Below are positions 62,800 to 64,000 of a DNA stretch of 64,000 nucleotides, one piece after another; the first letter of the stretch is position 1; every line of letters begins with the position of its first letter. The notes under the pieces are model-generated. The model worked only from the letters and a program-made list of their open reading frames with translations, ran no database searches and was not told the origin of the DNA. This DNA is from Streptomyces hiroshimensis (GTDB lineage Bacteria > Actinomycetota > Actinomycetes > Streptomycetales > Streptomycetaceae), in contig NZ_BMUT01000011.1 of assembly GCF_014650335.1 (NCBI RefSeq), positions 268,846-332,845 of the forward strand, read 5' to 3'. Both the position numbers and the translations under genes were made by a program.

Positions 62800-63207
62800 G
62801 ACCATCCGGACCGGTGAGCTGCGCACCACGTCCGGATGCGGGTCCCCCGGAGCGTCGAGGCCGTAGAGGACGCCCCGCAGCTGCAGGGCGCCCCGGCGCC
62901 GTGCCCGCACATTCGTCTCGACCGTCGCGCCGGCGCCGGAGGACACCGTCCGGCCGCAGCCGACCGTGCGCCACGAGGCCGTTCCGAGCACACGTTCCTG
63001 GACGCAGGCGCGCAGGTACGGCGCCCCGTCGTCGTCGCCGTCCCCGCTGATGCGCAGGGCCTGCCCGGTGCGGACGGGGCGACCGGGGGCGGTGATCTCC
63101 ATCGCACCCTTGGCGGCCGCCGGGGCCGTGAGGAGGGAGAGCACGGCGGCGCCGAGCAGCGCGGCCGCGGCGGCGCGGGGGAGGTGGCGCTTGGGGTCGA
63201 GTGTCAT
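62788..63207 (-). CDS. Small secreted protein of unknown function
   Basis: A 139-residue protein with a signal peptide (MTLDPKRHLPRAAAAALLGAAVLSL..., cleavage near AAAKG at residue 33). The mature part is beta-rich: 'MEITAPGRPVRTGQALRISGDGDDDGAPYLRACVQERV', 'WRTVGCGRTVSSGAGATVETNVRARRRGALQLRGVLY'. Two cysteines (ACVQ and VGCG) may form one disulfide. AAGGGTGG precedes the ATG. I do not recognise the family; similar short secreted proteins are common in streptomycetes. It ends in a 15-base tandem repeat shared with the gap to the two-component operon. Confidence 0.75.
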   Translation of the reverse strand: MTLDPKRHLPRAAAAALLGAAVLSLLTAPAAAKGAMEITAPGRPVRTGQALRISGDGDDDGAPYLRACVQERVLGTASWRTVGCGRTVSSGAGATVETNVRARRRGALQLRGVLYGLDAPGDPHPDVVRSSPVRMVRIH

Positions 63208-63439
63208 GGCCCACCCTTCTGCGATCCGGTCGTTCTTCTGCGGTCCGGTCGTTCACATGGAATTTTTCCGGGGAATTCATATTTTCCGCGCCAACTCCCC
63301 TTCGAACCACTGTTATTGGTACGGTCCCGGCGAATGAGACGATACGTTCCCGGGAGGCGCCGGCCGTGGACACTTCGCCTTCCGCGGGCCGCGCGCCCGG
63401 CACCCGTGCGGCAGTCCGGAAATAACACTTGCTATATTG

Positions 63440-63458
63440 CGCAACTGTGAAAGTTGCG
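63440..63458. promoter_or_regulatory. Inverted repeat CGCAACT-N5-AGTTGCG
   Basis: Seven-base perfect arms in an AT-rich segment of the 293-base gap (63208-63500) between the secreted-protein gene and a membrane-protein gene. TTGCTATATTG just upstream resembles a -10 region. It lies 42 bases before the membrane-protein start, a good place for an operator. Confidence 0.6.
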
Positions 63459-63500
63459 AGGTCGTCGCGGGTGCGGCGGCCGGACCGATGGGGAGCACGT

Positions 63501-63929
63501 ATGGGCCGTAGGCGGAGCGAGACGCCAGGGAAGCGGACGCGGCGGGCCGGAACGGCCCTGCTCGCCCCGGGAGCGCTGCTCCTGGCCGGTGCCGCGGTGG
63601 ACGAAGCGGCCGGGGCGGGCCTCGGCTGGGTCTTCGCGCTCTCCGCCGCGGCCGCCACCGCTCTCGCCGCGGTCCTGTGCGCCCGTGCGCACGCGTGGTG
63701 GGTGCTCGCCGCACCGCCTCTGGTGATCGCCGCGGTGGCCGTCGGCGCCCAGCTGGTCGCGGCCCCTCCGGGAACGGGCGCCGGCGGTGGCGGGGACACC
63801 CTCGCCGCGGCCGCCCACTGGGCCCTCGACACGTTCCCCGCCATGGTGGCGGCCGAGGCCGTGGCGGCTCTCGTCCTGGCCGTGCGCACCTTCCGCCCCG
63901 GCCGGGGGAGGCGGGCCTGCCATGCGTGA
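63501..63929 (+). CDS. DUF6542-like membrane protein
   Basis: A 142-residue protein: basic N-terminus (MGRRRSETPGKRTRRAG) and three or four hydrophobic helices. 'GLGWVFALSAAAATALAAVLCARAHAWWVLAAPPLVIAAVAVGAQLV' matches the pattern of DUF6542-type membrane proteins of actinobacteria ('LGWLFxLxFxxGxxxAAxLVRxxxLWxxVxAPPLVFAxVA'). GGGGAG lies 5 bases before ATG 63501. The stop overlaps the next gene's ATG region by 8 bases, so both are one operon. Function unknown. Confidence 0.65.
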   Translation: MGRRRSETPGKRTRRAGTALLAPGALLLAGAAVDEAAGAGLGWVFALSAAAATALAAVLCARAHAWWVLAAPPLVIAAVAVGAQLVAAPPGTGAGGGGDTLAAAAHWALDTFPAMVAAEAVAALVLAVRTFRPGRGRRACHA

Positions 63930-64000
63930 GCCCTACCGCCGCGAGCCCTACCGCCCCGACGGCCGGACCCGCTCCCCCGGCGCGGGCCGCGGCCGCCCGA
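63922..64000 (+). CDS. Start of a downstream gene (partial)
   Basis: An ATG at 63922, behind GGGGGAGGCGGG and overlapping the previous gene by 8 bases, opens a frame MREPYRREPYRPDGRTRSPG that continues past the window edge. The repeated REPYR and Arg/Pro/Gly composition suggest a disordered, basic N-terminus. Nothing can be said about the product. Confidence 0.45.
   Translation, partial: MREPYRREPYRPDGRTRSPGAGRGRP

Overview
The window looks like an ordinary stretch of chromosome from a high-GC actinomycete, most likely Streptomyces or a close relative. Base composition is strongly G+C rich, GTG and TTG starts are common, Shine-Dalgarno sites are of the GGAGG/AAGGAG type, and many genes belong to families typical of streptomycetes: SpoIIE-type phosphatase with anti-sigma kinase domain, DUF1876, DUF4360, DUF6126-like, MscR, HelD, nSTAND-WD40. 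I see no rRNA, tRNA, insertion sequence, prophage or CRISPR array. Coordinates and motifs were read by eye; family names rest on recognised motifs, not on searches.

Left to right: (1) 1-3540, the edge of a nonribosomal peptide locus read leftward: MFS exporter, free-standing condensation protein, then the first residues of an NRPS beginning with a condensation domain. (2) 3.8-9.4 kb, RNase HI with a C-terminal zinc ribbon, two tandem secreted DUF4360 proteins, a SigJ/ECF41-type sigma factor divergent from a small membrane protein, and a YoaK protein. (3) 8.3-13.8 kb, a GntR/TetR double-HTH regulator divergent from a FAD monooxygenase across two 14-bp palindromes, a DCC protein, a HAD phosphatase, and a prolyl aminopeptidase divergent from a MarR regulator with its own palindromes. 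(4) 13.9-19.9 kb, an 815-residue PAS-PAS-GAF-PP2C-HATPase protein and a cyanate operon (carbonic anhydrase, cyanase, deaminase) convergent with a BenE-type transporter. (5) 19.9-25.2 kb, a two-component system, two tiny zinc-ribbon proteins, an acyltransferase/AIM24 pair and secreted proteins including a CHAP domain protein.

(6) 25.2-34.3 kb, a 1307-residue XRE-nSTAND-WD40 protein, a MarR/membrane protein divergent pair, an ABC transporter pair and an alpha/beta hydrolase. (7) 34.4-44.3 kb, PhzF/LysR, a three-subunit molybdenum hydroxylase of the YagTSR/PaoABC type, an SDR, a VOC protein, and mscR with a metallo-beta-lactamase partner for mycothiol-dependent formaldehyde handling. (8) 44.6-53.7 kb, secreted protein, dienelactone hydrolase, acyltransferase-like protein, cold-shock protein, an Rrf2/quinone reductase pair, a MalY-type C-S lyase, and a GH65 phosphorylase coupled to a beta-phosphoglucomutase-type HAD. 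(9) 53.8-64.0 kb, a repeat-rich non-coding patch, HelD, an OFA transporter with its 37-residue small subunit, an LRR-thioredoxin fusion downstream of a lone PqqD-like protein, a second two-component system, and the start of a membrane-protein operon.

The least conventional material is the PqqD-like/LRR-thioredoxin pair (58964-60500), the cyanate operon carrying a deaminase, the double-HTH regulator with twin palindromes, the two CxxC micro-proteins next to a 25-bp repeat array, and the many short tandem repeats placed at gene ends or intergenic edges.
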